Notes: generated from the letters alone by a model not told the origin. A stretch of DNA of 64,000 nt from CAWALV01 sp963782965 (GCA_963782965.1 CAWALV010000002.1:310001-374000); one strand, 5' to 3'. Counted from the first letter of the stretch, positions 42,194 to 51,739 are shown. Made by a program: numbers and translations.

Positions 42194-43597
42194 TCACATC
42201 TCGGCGAGGACGTACGTGGCCGGGTCTTCGAGGAAGGTGGCGACGTCGCGCAGGAAACGCGAACCGAGTTCGCCGTCGATGATGCGGTGGTCGAAGGACA
42301 AGCCCAACGTGGTGACCCAGCGCGGCTTGACCTTGTCCTTGTGCACCCAGGGTTGCTTGCGGATCGCGCCGAAGGCGAGGATCGCCGCTTCGCCAGGGTT
42401 GATGATCGGCGTCCCGGTGTCGACGCCGAAGACTCCGACGTTGGTAATCGTGAAGGTGCCGCGCTGCATGTCGGCGACCGCTGTGCGGCCCTCGCGCGCG
42501 GTTGCGGCGCTCGCGTTGATGGCCTTGGCGAGGTCGACCAGCGACATGTCGTCGGCGTTCTTGATGTTCGGCACGACGAGACCGCGCGGTGTGGCAGCGG
42601 CGATGCCCAGGTTCACGTAGTGCCGGACGACGATCTCGCTGCGGGTGTCGTCCCACCACGAGTTGACCTGCGGGTAACGGCGAAGACCGAGCAGGATCGC
42701 CTTCGCGACGAGCAGCAGCGGCGAAACCTTCACGTCGGCGAACTGCGGTAGCTCGCGCAATCGCTGGACGGTCCGCATGCTGCGGCTGACGTCGATCGTG
42801 GTGAACTCCGTGACGTGCGGGATCGAGAAGGCGCTCGACACCATCGCCTGGGCGGTGGCCTTCCGGACGCCGTGCACGGGAATGCGCTCCTCCCCACCGG
42901 GGCGCGCGCGGGTGGCTGCGGCCGCTTCGCGGCCGCCCGCACCGGTGCCTTGCGCCGCGTGCTCGACGTCCGACCTCGTGATCGTGCCGTCGGGCCCGCT
43001 GCCGTGCACCACCTGCAAGTCGATGCCCAGGTCGCGGGCGAGCTTGCGCACCGGCGGCTTGGCCAACACGCCGACGCCGCGCCGGTCGCCGTCTTCGGCC
43101 GGTTCGTCAGCGACGTCGTCGGCCGCCTCGGCGCTCGCGGCCGGCGCGCTGCCGCTTCGCCCGTGCCTGGCACGGCGGGCGAGTCCTTCGTCGGAGCGCG
43201 GCCCGTACCCGACGAGCACAGACGTGCGGCCGGTGCCGGCGTTGGTCGGCGCCGGGGACTCGACCACCGACGCAGACTCGGCGACCGACGCAGACTCGGC
43301 GACCGACGCAGACTCGACCGCCGCCGGCGCTTCGGTCGGTGCGGCCGCGGCGACGTCGATGCTGATGATCGGCGTGCCGACGTCGACCGTGGTCCCCTCG
43401 GCGACCAGCAGCTCGCTCACCACGCCCGCGAACGGCGATGGCAGCTCGACCAGCGCCTTCGCCGTCTCGATCTCGACGATGGTCTGGTTCTGCTTGACCG
43501 GGTCTCCGGGCTGGACGTGCCAGCGGACGATCTCGGCCTCGGTCAGCCCTTCGCCGACGTCCGGCAGCTTGAACTGTTTCAGCGATGCCACGGCCAT
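42194..43597 (-). CDS. bkdC: Dihydrolipoamide acyltransferase E2 of branched-chain 2-oxoacid dehydrogenase
   Basis: A 467-aa E2 with GGAGG before ATG 43597. One lipoyl domain (lysine in VEIETAKALVELPSP) is followed by a linker with an 18-bp DNA repeat encoding SVAESA units, a peripheral-subunit-binding domain (AKPPVRKLARDLGIDLQVVHGSGPDGTITRSDVEHA) and a catalytic domain ending LGLSFDHRIIDGELGSRFL (His and Asp of the acyltransferase site). It forms the core of the complex that makes branched-chain acyl-CoA. Third gene of the alpha-beta-E2 order. The E3 gene is not in the window. Confidence 0.93.
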   Translation of the reverse strand: MAVASLKQFKLPDVGEGLTEAEIVRWHVQPGDPVKQNQTIVEIETAKALVELPSPFAGVVSELLVAEGTTVDVGTPIISIDVAAAAPTEAPAAVESASVAESASVAESASVVESPAPTNAGTGRTSVLVGYGPRSDEGLARRARHGRSGSAPAASAEAADDVADEPAEDGDRRGVGVLAKPPVRKLARDLGIDLQVVHGSGPDGTITRSDVEHAAQGTGAGGREAAAATRARPGGEERIPVHGVRKATAQAMVSSAFSIPHVTEFTTIDVSRSMRTVQRLRELPQFADVKVSPLLLVAKAILLGLRRYPQVNSWWDDTRSEIVVRHYVNLGIAAATPRGLVVPNIKNADDMSLVDLAKAINASAATAREGRTAVADMQRGTFTITNVGVFGVDTGTPIINPGEAAILAFGAIRKQPWVHKDKVKPRWVTTLGLSFDHRIIDGELGSRFLRDVATFLEDPATYVLAEM

Positions 43598-43612
43598 ACC
43601 TCCAGCGAGCGG

Positions 43613-44596
43613 TCAGTACGCCAGGGACCGGTCGACCGCGTCGAGTACGCGGTCGACGTCGGGCAAGTAGTGCTCTTCCAGTTTGGACGGCGGATACGGG
43701 GTGGCGAATCCACCGACACGCAGCACAGGGGCCTCGAGAGAGAAGAAGCACCGCTCGCTGACCCTGGCCGCGAGTTCGGCACCCATCCCCAAGAAGACCG
43801 GCGCCTCATGCACGACCACACACCGGCCGGTTCGCACGACGGAGCCGGTGACGGTCTCCCAGTCGATGGGTGAGAGCGACCGCAGGTCGACGACTTCGAG
43901 CTCACGGCCCTCTCCGGCTGCGATCTTTGCGGCGTCGAGGGCGACCTTCACCATCGGCCCGTACGCGAGAAGCGTGACGGCGTCGCCGGTGCGGACCACG
44001 CGCGCCCGGTGGAGCGGCAGCGCATCGGCGAGGGGCACGTCGGTGTCGACCTCGGACTTCTCCCAGTAACGGCGCTTCGGCTCGAAGAAGATGATCGGGT
44101 CGTTGCTGGCGACGGCCTGCTGGATCATCGTGTAGCCGTCGGCGGAGTTCGAGCATGCGACGACCTTCAGCCCGGCGATGTGGGCGAAGAATGCTTCGGG
44201 CGATTCGCTGTGGTGTTCGACAGCGCCGATACCGCCGCCGAACGGGATGCGGACGACGACCGGCATCGGCAGGCGCCCCTGCGAGCGGTAGTGCATCTTG
44301 GCCAGCTGGCTGACGATCTGGTCGAAGGCAGGAAAGACGAAGCCGTCGAACTGGATCTCGCAGATCGGCCGGTAGCCGCGCATGGCGAGCCCGATCGCGG
44401 TGCCGACGATGCCCGACTCGGCGAGTGGCGTATCCATGACGCGGTCCTCGCCGAAGTCCTTCTGCAGACCGTCGGTGACGCGGAAGACGCCGCCGAGCTT
44501 GCCGACGTCCTCTCCCATGATGATGACCTTGGGGTTCGACTCGAGCGATCTGCGCAACCCCAGGTTCAGTGCGCGCGCGAGCGCAAGCGCGCTCAC
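43613..44596 (-). CDS. bkdB: Branched-chain 2-oxoacid dehydrogenase E1 beta subunit
   Basis: A 327-aa protein. Its GTG start overlaps the E1 alpha stop by four bases. Transketolase pyrimidine domain: ALNLGLRRSLESNPKVIIMGEDVGKLGGVFRVTDGLQKDFGEDRVMDTPLAESGIVGTAIGLAMRG; the C-terminal domain has EVVDLRSLSPIDWETV and VVVHEAPVFLGMGAELAARV. Pairs with the alpha subunit to decarboxylate leucine/valine/isoleucine-derived 2-oxoacids. Confidence 0.94.
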   Translation of the reverse strand: MSALALARALNLGLRRSLESNPKVIIMGEDVGKLGGVFRVTDGLQKDFGEDRVMDTPLAESGIVGTAIGLAMRGYRPICEIQFDGFVFPAFDQIVSQLAKMHYRSQGRLPMPVVVRIPFGGGIGAVEHHSESPEAFFAHIAGLKVVACSNSADGYTMIQQAVASNDPIIFFEPKRRYWEKSEVDTDVPLADALPLHRARVVRTGDAVTLLAYGPMVKVALDAAKIAAGEGRELEVVDLRSLSPIDWETVTGSVVRTGRCVVVHEAPVFLGMGAELAARVSERCFFSLEAPVLRVGGFATPYPPSKLEEHYLPDVDRVLDAVDRSLAY

Positions 44597-45738
44597 TGGT
44601 GCGCCTCGTGCGACTCGTCGTCGAACGACGCGAGGTACTCCTCGAACGTAGCGCGCTCTTCGTCGACGAGTGGTGACTCACCGGCGAAGACGTTGTCGAA
44701 GATGTCCAGCGGCTTGGGCTCGGGCATGTTCAGGCACGCCTCGCGCACTCGGGTCGCGATCTGGTCCGCCTCTGCGTCGACCTCGGCGAAGAAGGCCGAA
44801 TCGGCCAGGCCGCCCCGCGACAGGTAAGCCTTCACGCGTTCGATCGGGTCTCGCAGCTTCCAGGTTTCGAGTTCGCTGGCCAACCGGTAGCGCGTCGGGT
44901 CGTCGGACGTCGTGTGCGCGCCCATGCGGTACGTGAACGCTTCGACGAGGTAGGGCCCTTGGCCCTCCCGCGCGTGCTGGAGTGCTTTGCGGGTGACCGC
45001 AAGGCAGGCGAGGACGTCGTTGCCGTCGACCCTCACGCCGGGAAACCCGAAGCCGTGGGCGCGCTGGTACAGCGGGATCCGCGATTGCCGTTCCTCCGGC
45101 ACCGAGATAGCCCACTGGTTGTTCTGCAAGAAGAAGACCACGGGCGCGTTGTAGGACGCCGCAAAGACGAATGCCTCGCTCACGTCACCTTCGCTGCTCG
45201 CGCCGTCACCGAAGTAGACGATGACGGCGTCGCCGTCCTCGCCGGTTCGGCCGTCGCGGTGCATGCCCATCGCGTAGCCGACCGCATGCAGGGTCTGGGC
45301 CCCGATGACGATCGTGTACAGGTTGAAGTTGTGCTGGGCGGGATCCCAGCCGCCGTAGTTCACACCACGAAAGAGTTCGAGGAGCCTCTCCGGCTCGATG
45401 CCACGGCACCACGCGACACCGTGCTCGCGGTAGGTCGGGAACACCATGTCGCCGGGCAGCAGCGCGCGCCCGGACCCGATCTGGGCGGCTTCCTGGCCGA
45501 GCAGTTGCGCCCAGATGCCGAGCTCGCCCTGGCGTTGCAAGGTGGTCGCCTCGACGTCGAAGCGCCGCACGATCGTGAGGTCTCGGTAGAGCGCGCGAAT
45601 CTCTTCGACGCTGATGTCGAGGGGGTAATCGGGGTTTTCCAGGCGCTCCCCTTCAGGGGTGAGCAGCTGGACGAGGTTCGGCTCCGGCGGAACCTGCATG
45701 ATGGGCGCGAGGCCCGACTGGGTCGAGCTGACGGTCAC
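44593..45738 (-). CDS. bkdA: Branched-chain 2-oxoacid dehydrogenase E1 alpha subunit
   Basis: A 381-aa thiamine-diphosphate enzyme subunit. The TPP/Mg site is VIVYFGDGASSEGDVSEAFVFAASYNAPVVFFLQNNQWAIS, with a phosphorylation-loop-like YRMGAHTTSDDPTRYR. First gene of the bkdABC-nitrilase run; the 249 bp upstream (to 45987) should hold the promoter. Supplies branched-chain acyl-CoA starters for iso/anteiso fatty acids or polyketides in actinomycetes. Confidence 0.94.
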   Translation of the reverse strand: MTVSSTQSGLAPIMQVPPEPNLVQLLTPEGERLENPDYPLDISVEEIRALYRDLTIVRRFDVEATTLQRQGELGIWAQLLGQEAAQIGSGRALLPGDMVFPTYREHGVAWCRGIEPERLLELFRGVNYGGWDPAQHNFNLYTIVIGAQTLHAVGYAMGMHRDGRTGEDGDAVIVYFGDGASSEGDVSEAFVFAASYNAPVVFFLQNNQWAISVPEERQSRIPLYQRAHGFGFPGVRVDGNDVLACLAVTRKALQHAREGQGPYLVEAFTYRMGAHTTSDDPTRYRLASELETWKLRDPIERVKAYLSRGGLADSAFFAEVDAEADQIATRVREACLNMPEPKPLDIFDNVFAGESPLVDEERATFEEYLASFDDESHEAHQ

Positions 45739-45987
45739 GCCTGCTCCTCCTCCTGCTCGCCGGCGCGAGGGTCCCTCGCGTCAGGACCGGATCGTCGGCC
45801 CTAGGTAGGGCCGCGGTGGTACCGGCCGCCTTGTGGGCGACGTTCGGGCCCATCCGCTGTTCTTGCTGTCGCCATCGTCGCAGATCGGCGGGTCGTGGTC
45901 AGACCTTCCGGGTCTTCCCCAGTCGGTTGCCATGAAGTCGTCAAGAGGCGAGCCCTCGTTCCCGCCGGGGGCGAGCGCAGATCGGGA

Positions 45988-46812
45988 TCAGATACGCCAG
46001 TCGTAGCAGAGGAACCACAATGGCGTGCCGAGCAGGCAGGTCTTGCCAGGATCGCCGGGTTTCGGGTCCTTCTTGCCGGGGTCGCCGTTCTTGCTGCAGC
46101 CCTTGTGCTTACCTGGGTCGCGCCCCGGGTCGTAGTTGGGGTGCTCGTGAGCGTAGCGACCGGGGTCGCAGCTCGGAGACGGAGTCGGCTTGGGCTTGGG
46201 TGTGGGCGTCGGCTCGTGGGTGGGCGTCGGAGTCGGCTTGGGCGTGGGCGTCGGCTCGTGAGTCGGCGTCGGCTTGGGCGTGGGCGTGGGCGTCGGCTCG
46301 TGAGTCGGCGTCGGAGTCGGCGTCGGAGTGGGCTCACCGGTCGGCCGAGGCGTCGGCTGATCGGTCGAGCTCGGCGTCGTCGTGGGCTTCTCGGTCGGGT
46401 AGAAGACCGGGCCGGGGCTCGTCGTCCGGCCACCAGGAGTCGGCAGCCCGATCGGCCGGCCGTCTACCGGCCCGACATCGGAGGGGCTCGGCGAGGGCGA
46501 CGGCGCGGAAGAAGAGGAAGAAGGCGTCTGTGTCGGCTCGGCGTGACTGCCCCCGGTGGTGGCTCGCGGCGACCGCGCGCCATTCGGGACGACGATGACT
46601 CCGGGCCGACCCGTCTGCGACGGTCCGGCGGACTCGGACGGGCCACTGCCTGGGGCGTGGTCGGCGTTGTGGACAGCCGCCTGAGAGCCGAGCAGGACGA
46701 CGCCTGCGGTCGCTGCGGTGGTGACTCCGACGAGCCCGACCGCGGCGATGACGGTTTTCGTGGACGTCGCGGCCAACGCTGAGGGCAAGTGAAACGCTGC
46801 CCCGAGCTTCAT
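45988..46812 (-). CDS. Membrane-anchored Pro/Thr repeat surface protein
   Basis: A 274-aa protein. One hydrophobic helix at about residues 19-45 (TVIAAVGLVGVTTAATAGVVLLG) precedes a long Pro/Thr/Ser region dominated by THEPTPTPKPTP-type repeats (about 140-215), then a Cys-containing basic tail with DPGK/DPGR units (DPGRDPGKHKGCS) ending in LWFLCYDWRI. The linker looks like a wall-spanning, glycosylatable stalk. I recognise no defined family. The DNA repeats make the opposite strand open too, but that reading is an artefact. Confidence 0.7.
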   Translation of the reverse strand: MKLGAAFHLPSALAATSTKTVIAAVGLVGVTTAATAGVVLLGSQAAVHNADHAPGSGPSESAGPSQTGRPGVIVVPNGARSPRATTGGSHAEPTQTPSSSSSAPSPSPSPSDVGPVDGRPIGLPTPGGRTTSPGPVFYPTEKPTTTPSSTDQPTPRPTGEPTPTPTPTPTHEPTPTPTPKPTPTHEPTPTPKPTPTPTHEPTPTPKPKPTPSPSCDPGRYAHEHPNYDPGRDPGKHKGCSKNGDPGKKDPKPGDPGKTCLLGTPLWFLCYDWRI

Positions 46813-47214
46813 GGCTTCGACCTCCCCGTGGTCCGTTTAGCCGATTCCTTAGTGCGGTCGGACTACTCTATACGCTACGTGGTCACTAAGTCACTCAGCG
46901 TGTTGACTACGTCCGAACGGCCCAATTTGAAGTCCTACATCGGCAGGAAGCCGCCCAAAGCTGAGCGCCTGCCGGCTCGGCGACCCCGTCGCACAGGACT
47001 CGCACGCCGACCGACCTGACGGGCGGCGAGGTTCGGCCACGAGGCGGCCGCCTTCACGTGCGGGCCGCCACGGGGTTTCGCGCGAGGGGGAGGTCTGTGC
47101 AGCGATGCCGACCGAAGCCGTGAGTCACTATAAGCCGCTCGGACGGCGCGGCAGTACCGCCGCGCCGGGTGGTTCGAGGACCCCCTGCGGGGGGTGTGTG
47201 TGGGCCAGATCGAG
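46813..47214. other. Gene-free stretch between hisC and the Pro/Thr repeat gene
   Basis: No supported gene. The right-hand promoter of the repeat-protein gene must lie in the left part of this stretch, and the far end (47145-47214) is immediately downstream of hisC on the reverse strand. Confidence 0.5.
47145..47166 (-). terminator. Hairpin downstream of hisC
   Basis: GGCGCGG (47145-47151) and CCGCGCC (47160-47166) form a 7-bp GC stem with an 8-nt loop, about 50 bp after the hisC stop. No T-tract follows, so termination is plausible but unproved. Confidence 0.35.
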
Positions 47215-48327
47215 CTAGCCGATGGCCCGCCGGGCGACGTCCAGGAAGATCGCGTTGGCCTCGGGTTCGCCGATCGTGACCCGGACCCCCTCGTCGCCGA
47301 AGGGTCGCACGATGACGCCGGCGGTCTCGCACGCGACGGCGAACTCGCTGGTGGCCTCTCCGGTCGGGAGCCAGACGAAGTTGGCCTCGCTCGAAGGCAC
47401 CGACCAACCCATCTCGGAGAGCGCCGCCTGGACTCGCGCCCGCTCCGCGACGGTGGCGTCGACGCGGCTGAGCAGCTCCTTCTCCGCGACCGGTTGCAAC
47501 GAAGCGACCGCCGCAGCTTGGGCGACCACGCTCACCGAGAACGGCACCCCGGTGATGCGCAACGTGTCGGCCACCGAAGGGTCGGCCACGGCGAAGCCGA
47601 CCCGCAGCCCGGCCAGCCCGTAGGCCTTGGAGAAGGTCCGCAGCACCAGCACGTTCGGCCGCCCGCGCGCGACGTCGACGCCGTCGGGGATCGCGGGGTC
47701 GCGCACGAACTCCCGGTAGGCCTCGTCGAGCACGACCAAGCAGTCGCTCGGGACGGCGTCGAGGAACGTCTCGAGGCGGTCGCGGTCGACGGCGGTGCCG
47801 GTCGGGTTGTTCGGGTTGCAGACGAAGACGACCCGGGTCTTGGGGGTGATGGCCGCCGCCATCGCGACGAGGTCGTGCTCGGCGTGCGGCGTGAGCGGCA
47901 CGCGAACGCTGGTCGCACCCGCGACCTGCACGATGATCGGGTACGCCTCGAAGGAACGCCAGGCGTAGAGCACTTCGTCGTCCGGGCCGGCGAACGCTTC
48001 GACGATCTGCGTCGCGACGCCGACCGAGCCGCAGCCGACGACGACGCTTTCGACCGGGACCTGCAGGTGGGCGGCGAGCGCCTCGACGACCGCGCCGGCC
48101 GCGAGATCGGGGTAACGGTTGGTCTGCTGGGCGGCCTCGGCGATCGCGCCGAGCACGCTGGGCAGCGGCGGGTACGGCGACTCGTTGGAGGAGAGCTTGA
48201 AGGTGGGCCGCTCGGCGGACGGGCGCCGGCCCGGCTTGTACGCCGGGATGCCTTGCAGGGCGGCGCGCGGGCGCGGCGTTTGGCGCGGCTGGCGCGTCCC
48301 GGCGTCAGTGGGGTCTGGTGCGGTCAC
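47215..48327 (-). CDS. hisC: Histidinol-phosphate/aromatic aminotransferase
   Basis: A 370-aa fold-type I PLP enzyme; GGAGG precedes GTG 48327. Motifs: KLSSNESPYPPLPSV, VGCGSVGVATQIVEAF, VFVCNPNNPTGTAVDRDRL, LVVLDEAYREFV and the PLP lysine in LRTFSKAYGLAGLRVGFAV. No other his genes are adjacent, so it could equally be an aromatic-acid aminotransferase (PatA type); sequence alone does not separate these. Confidence 0.88.
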   Translation of the reverse strand: MTAPDPTDAGTRQPRQTPRPRAALQGIPAYKPGRRPSAERPTFKLSSNESPYPPLPSVLGAIAEAAQQTNRYPDLAAGAVVEALAAHLQVPVESVVVGCGSVGVATQIVEAFAGPDDEVLYAWRSFEAYPIIVQVAGATSVRVPLTPHAEHDLVAMAAAITPKTRVVFVCNPNNPTGTAVDRDRLETFLDAVPSDCLVVLDEAYREFVRDPAIPDGVDVARGRPNVLVLRTFSKAYGLAGLRVGFAVADPSVADTLRITGVPFSVSVVAQAAAVASLQPVAEKELLSRVDATVAERARVQAALSEMGWSVPSSEANFVWLPTGEATSEFAVACETAGVIVRPFGDEGVRVTIGEPEANAIFLDVARRAIG

Positions 48328-48373
48328 GGTCGATCCTCCATGCGGCGTCGGCTCAACCCTAGGCCTCTACCCA

Positions 48374-48415
48374 GCGTCTGTTACCCGGCGTCTGTTACCC
48401 GGCGTCTGTTACCCG
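48374..48415. repeat. Three tandem 14-bp repeats at the end of the LysE gene
   Basis: GCGTCTGTTACCCG is repeated exactly at 48374-48387, 48388-48401 and 48402-48415. The stop codon of the lysE-like gene (48411-48409) lies in the last unit, so each unit carries a reverse-strand TAA. Confidence 0.9.
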
Positions 48416-49083
48416 GCGCCCATGCGGTGACCCTCGAGTGCCAGCCGGGCACCGAACCCGATGAACACCAGGCCGGTCAGGCGATCGAGCAGGCGATGCA
48501 AGCGCGGCCGGGACAGCAACCGCCTGACGCGCACGAGGCTCGCCGTCAATACGGCGAACCAGAGCATTCCTTCGACGACGTGGATCGTCGCGAGCGCCAT
48601 CGAAAACGCGAACGCCGCCACGTGACCGGTGCCGGCCGGGATGAACTGCGGGAGCAGCGTCACGTAGAAGACGCCGACCTTCGGGTTCAGGAGGTTGGTG
48701 AGCAGGCCGGTGCGGAACGCTTCGGCGCCCGCCACCCGTCGTCCGGGCAGCCAGCCGGTGCCGGGGGCGGCCGGCTCGTCCGCCGCGAGATGGTGTCGGG
48801 ATCGGGCCTGCCAGAGCATCCGCACACCGACGTAGGTGAGGTAGGCCGCGCCGGTGACGCGCAGCGCGGTGTAGGCCAGGTGCGACGCGACGAGGAGCGC
48901 CGTGACGCCAGCGGCGCTCGCGGCACCCCAGGTCAGGGTGCCGAGGCTGATTCCGGCACCGCCGGCGAGCCCGACCCGCGGCCCGCTCGCGAGCGATGTG
49001 CGGACGACGAACATCGTGTCGAGGCCCGGCGTCAGCGTGAGGAGCAGCGCGGCGGCGGTGAAGGCGAGGGCGGCAGCGAGCAC
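48409..49083 (-). CDS. LysE family amino-acid exporter
   Basis: A 224-aa membrane protein with six predicted helices. It has the LysE/RhtB signature LTLTPGLDTMFVVRTSLASGPRVGLAGGAGISLG and TGLLTNLLNPKVGVFYVTLLPQFI. Exports an amino acid or derivative; substrate unknown. A second family member is at 59790. Confidence 0.9.
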   Translation of the reverse strand: MLAAALAFTAAALLLTLTPGLDTMFVVRTSLASGPRVGLAGGAGISLGTLTWGAASAAGVTALLVASHLAYTALRVTGAAYLTYVGVRMLWQARSRHHLAADEPAAPGTGWLPGRRVAGAEAFRTGLLTNLLNPKVGVFYVTLLPQFIPAGTGHVAAFAFSMALATIHVVEGMLWFAVLTASLVRVRRLLSRPRLHRLLDRLTGLVFIGFGARLALEGHRMGAG

Positions 49084-49211
49084 GCGTTGAGAGTAGAGCG
49101 CCGGGGAAGTCTCGTCTCCCCATATCGGGTCGGCGCGGGCGTCATGGCGATACTCGCCCGTGGTCCGAGCAGCGCCCGCGTTGGCGGGGCCGGTACGCTT
49201 CTGCGGTGCGA

Positions 49212-49301
49212 GGAGGCTTCGCCTAGTCCGGTCTATGGCGCCGCACTGCTAATGCGGTTTGGGTTTATCGCCCATCCGGGGTTCAAATCCCCGAGCCTCC
49301 G
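49212..49301 (+). tRNA. tRNA-Ser (GCT)
   Basis: Acceptor strands GGAGGCT (49212-49218) and AGCCTCC (49294-49300) pair fully, with discriminator G at 49301. The anticodon arm is CCGCA-CTGCTAA-TGCGG, giving anticodon GCT. A long variable arm and the T-arm CGGGG-TTCAAAT-CCCCG are present. Length 90 nt is right for tRNA-Ser. CCA is not encoded (GCCG follows). Confidence 0.96.
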
Positions 49302-49515
49302 CCGATAAGTACCTGTCGGGCTCCCTCCCGGGGGCCCGACAGTGTCACCTTGTGTCGCCTCATCCTCGTTCGCCGTCGTCCAGCCCCGCTCGCCCTCGCT
49401 CGTCTCCGCGATCTCACTTTGCATCGTGTTAGCCTCGAGGGCGACGCATCTTTATCAATACAGAAGCCAGACTTGCAGCGCCTGGTGCTAGCCCACCGAG
49501 AGACAGCAGATCGAC

Positions 49516-50739
49516 ATGCCCGCAGCCACCTACCGGCAACTGCTCAAGACCCCTTCCGTTCCCTGGTTACTCGGCACCTCGATCGTCGGGCGCTTCAACC
49601 AGGGCATGACCGGCCTCGCGCTGCTGCTGCTCGTGACGCATCGTTCGACCTACGCCGCCGCGGGCGTCGTCTCGGCGTCCTACATGGTGGGCGCATGCGC
49701 GGCCGGGCCGGTGCTGAGCCGGCTGGCCGACTCGCACGGACGTCGTCGGGTTCTCGGCGTCACGGCGGTCATGTTCGCGGCGGCGATGGGTGCGCTGGCC
49801 GCGGCACCGATCCGGCCGGCGCTGATGGCCGCCTTCGCGTTGGTCGCCGGGTTGTGCACGCCACCGATGACGGCGTCGATCCGCGCGGTGCTGCCGGCGC
49901 TGGTGCCGCCCGCCCAACGGCGGAGCGTCTTCGCGCTCGAGTCGACCGTGCAAGAGTTGATCTTCATCCTGGGGCCGCCGACGACCGCGGTACTCGCGGC
50001 GACGGGTGGGCCGCGCGTCGCAGTTGCCGCCGCCGGCGGGTTGGTGCTGGTCGGCACTCTCGGTTTCGTGCGCGACCGCAACGCCGACGCCGGGCGGGAG
50101 GTCGGGCATCGCTTGCCGGCCGGTCGGGTGTTGCGTTCGCCCGGCATCCTCGGTGTGATCGCCGCCGGGACCGCGCTGGTGGCAGCGTTTTCCTCCGAGA
50201 CCGTGGGCGTTGTTGCGCAGGTGAGCGGTCGGCACGCCACGGCCGGAGCCGCGCTCACGCTGGCCTGCGTGAGCACCGGCTCGATGATCGGCGGCTTCAT
50301 CTACGGATCGCGGCACCGCCACCGGGCCGAGCTGCACCACCTCTTGACGTTCGTCGCGTGCGGGCTTGCCGTCGTCCTGCTCGCCCCGGACCGGCTGGTG
50401 CTGAGCATCCTGCTCTTCGGCTGGGGCTTCACGATCTCGCCGGCGCTTTCGCGGCTGTTCGAACGGCTGGCGTCGCTGGCTCCGGCCGGATCGACGACCG
50501 AGGCATTCGGCTGGATGGGCAGCGGCCTGACGGCGGGCAACGCGATCGGCGCGGCGCTGGGCGGGTTCCTCGTGACCACCTACGGCACCGGCCGCGCCGC
50601 CATCGGCGCCTCCGTCTTGCTCATCTTCGTCTCGGCCTTCGTGTGCGAGCCGTGGCCGAGCATCGCCCGGCGTATCGGCACCGGCCGGGTTCGCAGGGAA
50701 GACGAGCGGGACGTCGAGGTGTGCGCCGACGCTGCATAG
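49516..50739 (+). CDS. MFS transporter
   Basis: A 407-aa protein from ATG 49516 with 12 hydrophobic helices. The loop 2-3 MFS motif is LADSHGRRRVLGV; helix 1 has SVPWLLGTSIVGRFNQGMTGLALLLLV. No neighbours suggest a substrate; drug or metabolite efflux is the usual role for this type. Situated between the two tRNA genes. Confidence 0.88.
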   Translation: MPAATYRQLLKTPSVPWLLGTSIVGRFNQGMTGLALLLLVTHRSTYAAAGVVSASYMVGACAAGPVLSRLADSHGRRRVLGVTAVMFAAAMGALAAAPIRPALMAAFALVAGLCTPPMTASIRAVLPALVPPAQRRSVFALESTVQELIFILGPPTTAVLAATGGPRVAVAAAGGLVLVGTLGFVRDRNADAGREVGHRLPAGRVLRSPGILGVIAAGTALVAAFSSETVGVVAQVSGRHATAGAALTLACVSTGSMIGGFIYGSRHRHRAELHHLLTFVACGLAVVLLAPDRLVLSILLFGWGFTISPALSRLFERLASLAPAGSTTEAFGWMGSGLTAGNAIGAALGGFLVTTYGTGRAAIGASVLLIFVSAFVCEPWPSIARRIGTGRVRREDERDVEVCADAA

Positions 50740-50842
50740 CGGCTTGGGGCTGCGACGGGAAGCGGGCGAGAGGGCCCGCGTCGTCAGGCTGTACCCTGGT
50801 CAGCGCACTGTCGCCTGCGGCGCAAGCCGCTGGCACCCACCT

Positions 50843-50915
50843 GCGCTCGTAGCTCAACGGATAGAGCATCTGACTACGGATCAGAAGGTTGGGGGTTCGA
50901 GTCCCTCCGAGCGCG
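50843..50915 (+). tRNA. tRNA-Arg (ACG)
   Basis: Acceptor GCGCTCG (50843-50849) pairs with CGAGCGC (50908-50914), discriminator G at 50915. Anticodon arm TCTGA-CTACGGA-TCAGA gives anticodon ACG. D-arm AGCTCAACGGATAGAGC and T-arm GGGGG-TTCGAGT-CCCTC are canonical. 73 nt; CCA not encoded. Confidence 0.96.
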
Positions 50916-51153
50916 CTCACGAAACCGCAGGTCAGAGGCCTATTCCGATCACTCGGGATGGGCCTCATCACTTTGAAAAGTGACCTGACTGCCAAATGAC
51001 TGCCAAACCCTCATGACCCTTCTGCTTCAGTACGTGGCCCATCCGGCCGGCGGCGTGGTCCACCCGGTGCAACGCGTTGCCGCGCGGTCTGGGAGTCCGG
51101 GCCCGGCCGGGCTTCTCGACCGCTTACTGCCGCGGGCGTCTTCCCGAACCCCC

Positions 51154-51648
51154 TCAGCGTGTGGGTGCGACGATGGAGATCGAGCTTGCGCTGACGGCCA
51201 GAGCGGTAGTCGAGCCGACAACGATGACGGTTTGGCCGGCTTTGATGTCGGCAAATGCGGCGGCTGCGCATACCTCGGTAGTGCACCGCCGGATTCGGGT
51301 CGCGGCCACGGTGTCGACGGTCACGTCCCTAAGTAGTGGTGGCGCGGCCGGGCAGGCGACGTTGGGCGAGGGGTTGTTTGACCGGTCCGCGCATCCAGCC
51401 GCGCTCGCCACGTGCTCGGCGGGCATGACCGTCAAGGTACTGGCGGAGGGGTCGACGGAAGTCACCGTTCCTTTCACCGTCGCCGTACCGGCGTGCCGGT
51501 TGACCACGCGCCAGGCGACGACCGCGGCGATGACGAGGGCGACAACGAGCGCGCCGCTCAACAGCGCCGTGCGCGCGCGGTGACGACCCGATCCGACTTC
51601 AGTCCCGAAGCTCGGTATCGCAGCGCGCTCGTTCGACCTATTCGACAT
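51154..51648 (-). CDS. Membrane-anchored extracytoplasmic protein of the ABC exporter operon
   Basis: A 164-aa protein; ATG 51648 has GGGAGAAG upstream. One N-terminal helix (ALLSGALVVALVIAAVVAWRVV) and an outside beta-rich domain (ATVKGTVTSVDPSASTLTVMPAE...VTVDTVAATRIRRC...DIKAGQTVIVVGSTT). The repeated xVxGTVTSVD and AGQTVxVxG pattern resembles small OB-like domains (DUF5666 style). It is the last gene of the PadR-ABC transporter run, so it may help the exporter or sense its substrate. Confidence 0.65.
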   Translation of the reverse strand: MSNRSNERAAIPSFGTEVGSGRHRARTALLSGALVVALVIAAVVAWRVVNRHAGTATVKGTVTSVDPSASTLTVMPAEHVASAAGCADRSNNPSPNVACPAAPPLLRDVTVDTVAATRIRRCTTEVCAAAAFADIKAGQTVIVVGSTTALAVSASSISIVAPTR

Positions 51649-51739
51649 GGTTGACTCACTTCTCCCGTTGAGTGGTTGTCGCGCGGGCTGCCGGAAAAGG
51701 CGCACGAGTCGCGATCGCTGCGTCGGCGTGCGCAGACAC

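Noticed and set aside
45895..46782. Forward-strand Arg/Gly-rich open frame opposite the Pro/Thr repeat gene
   Set aside because: It is the mirror of the repeat DNA; composition is that of an antisense artefact, with no start signal.
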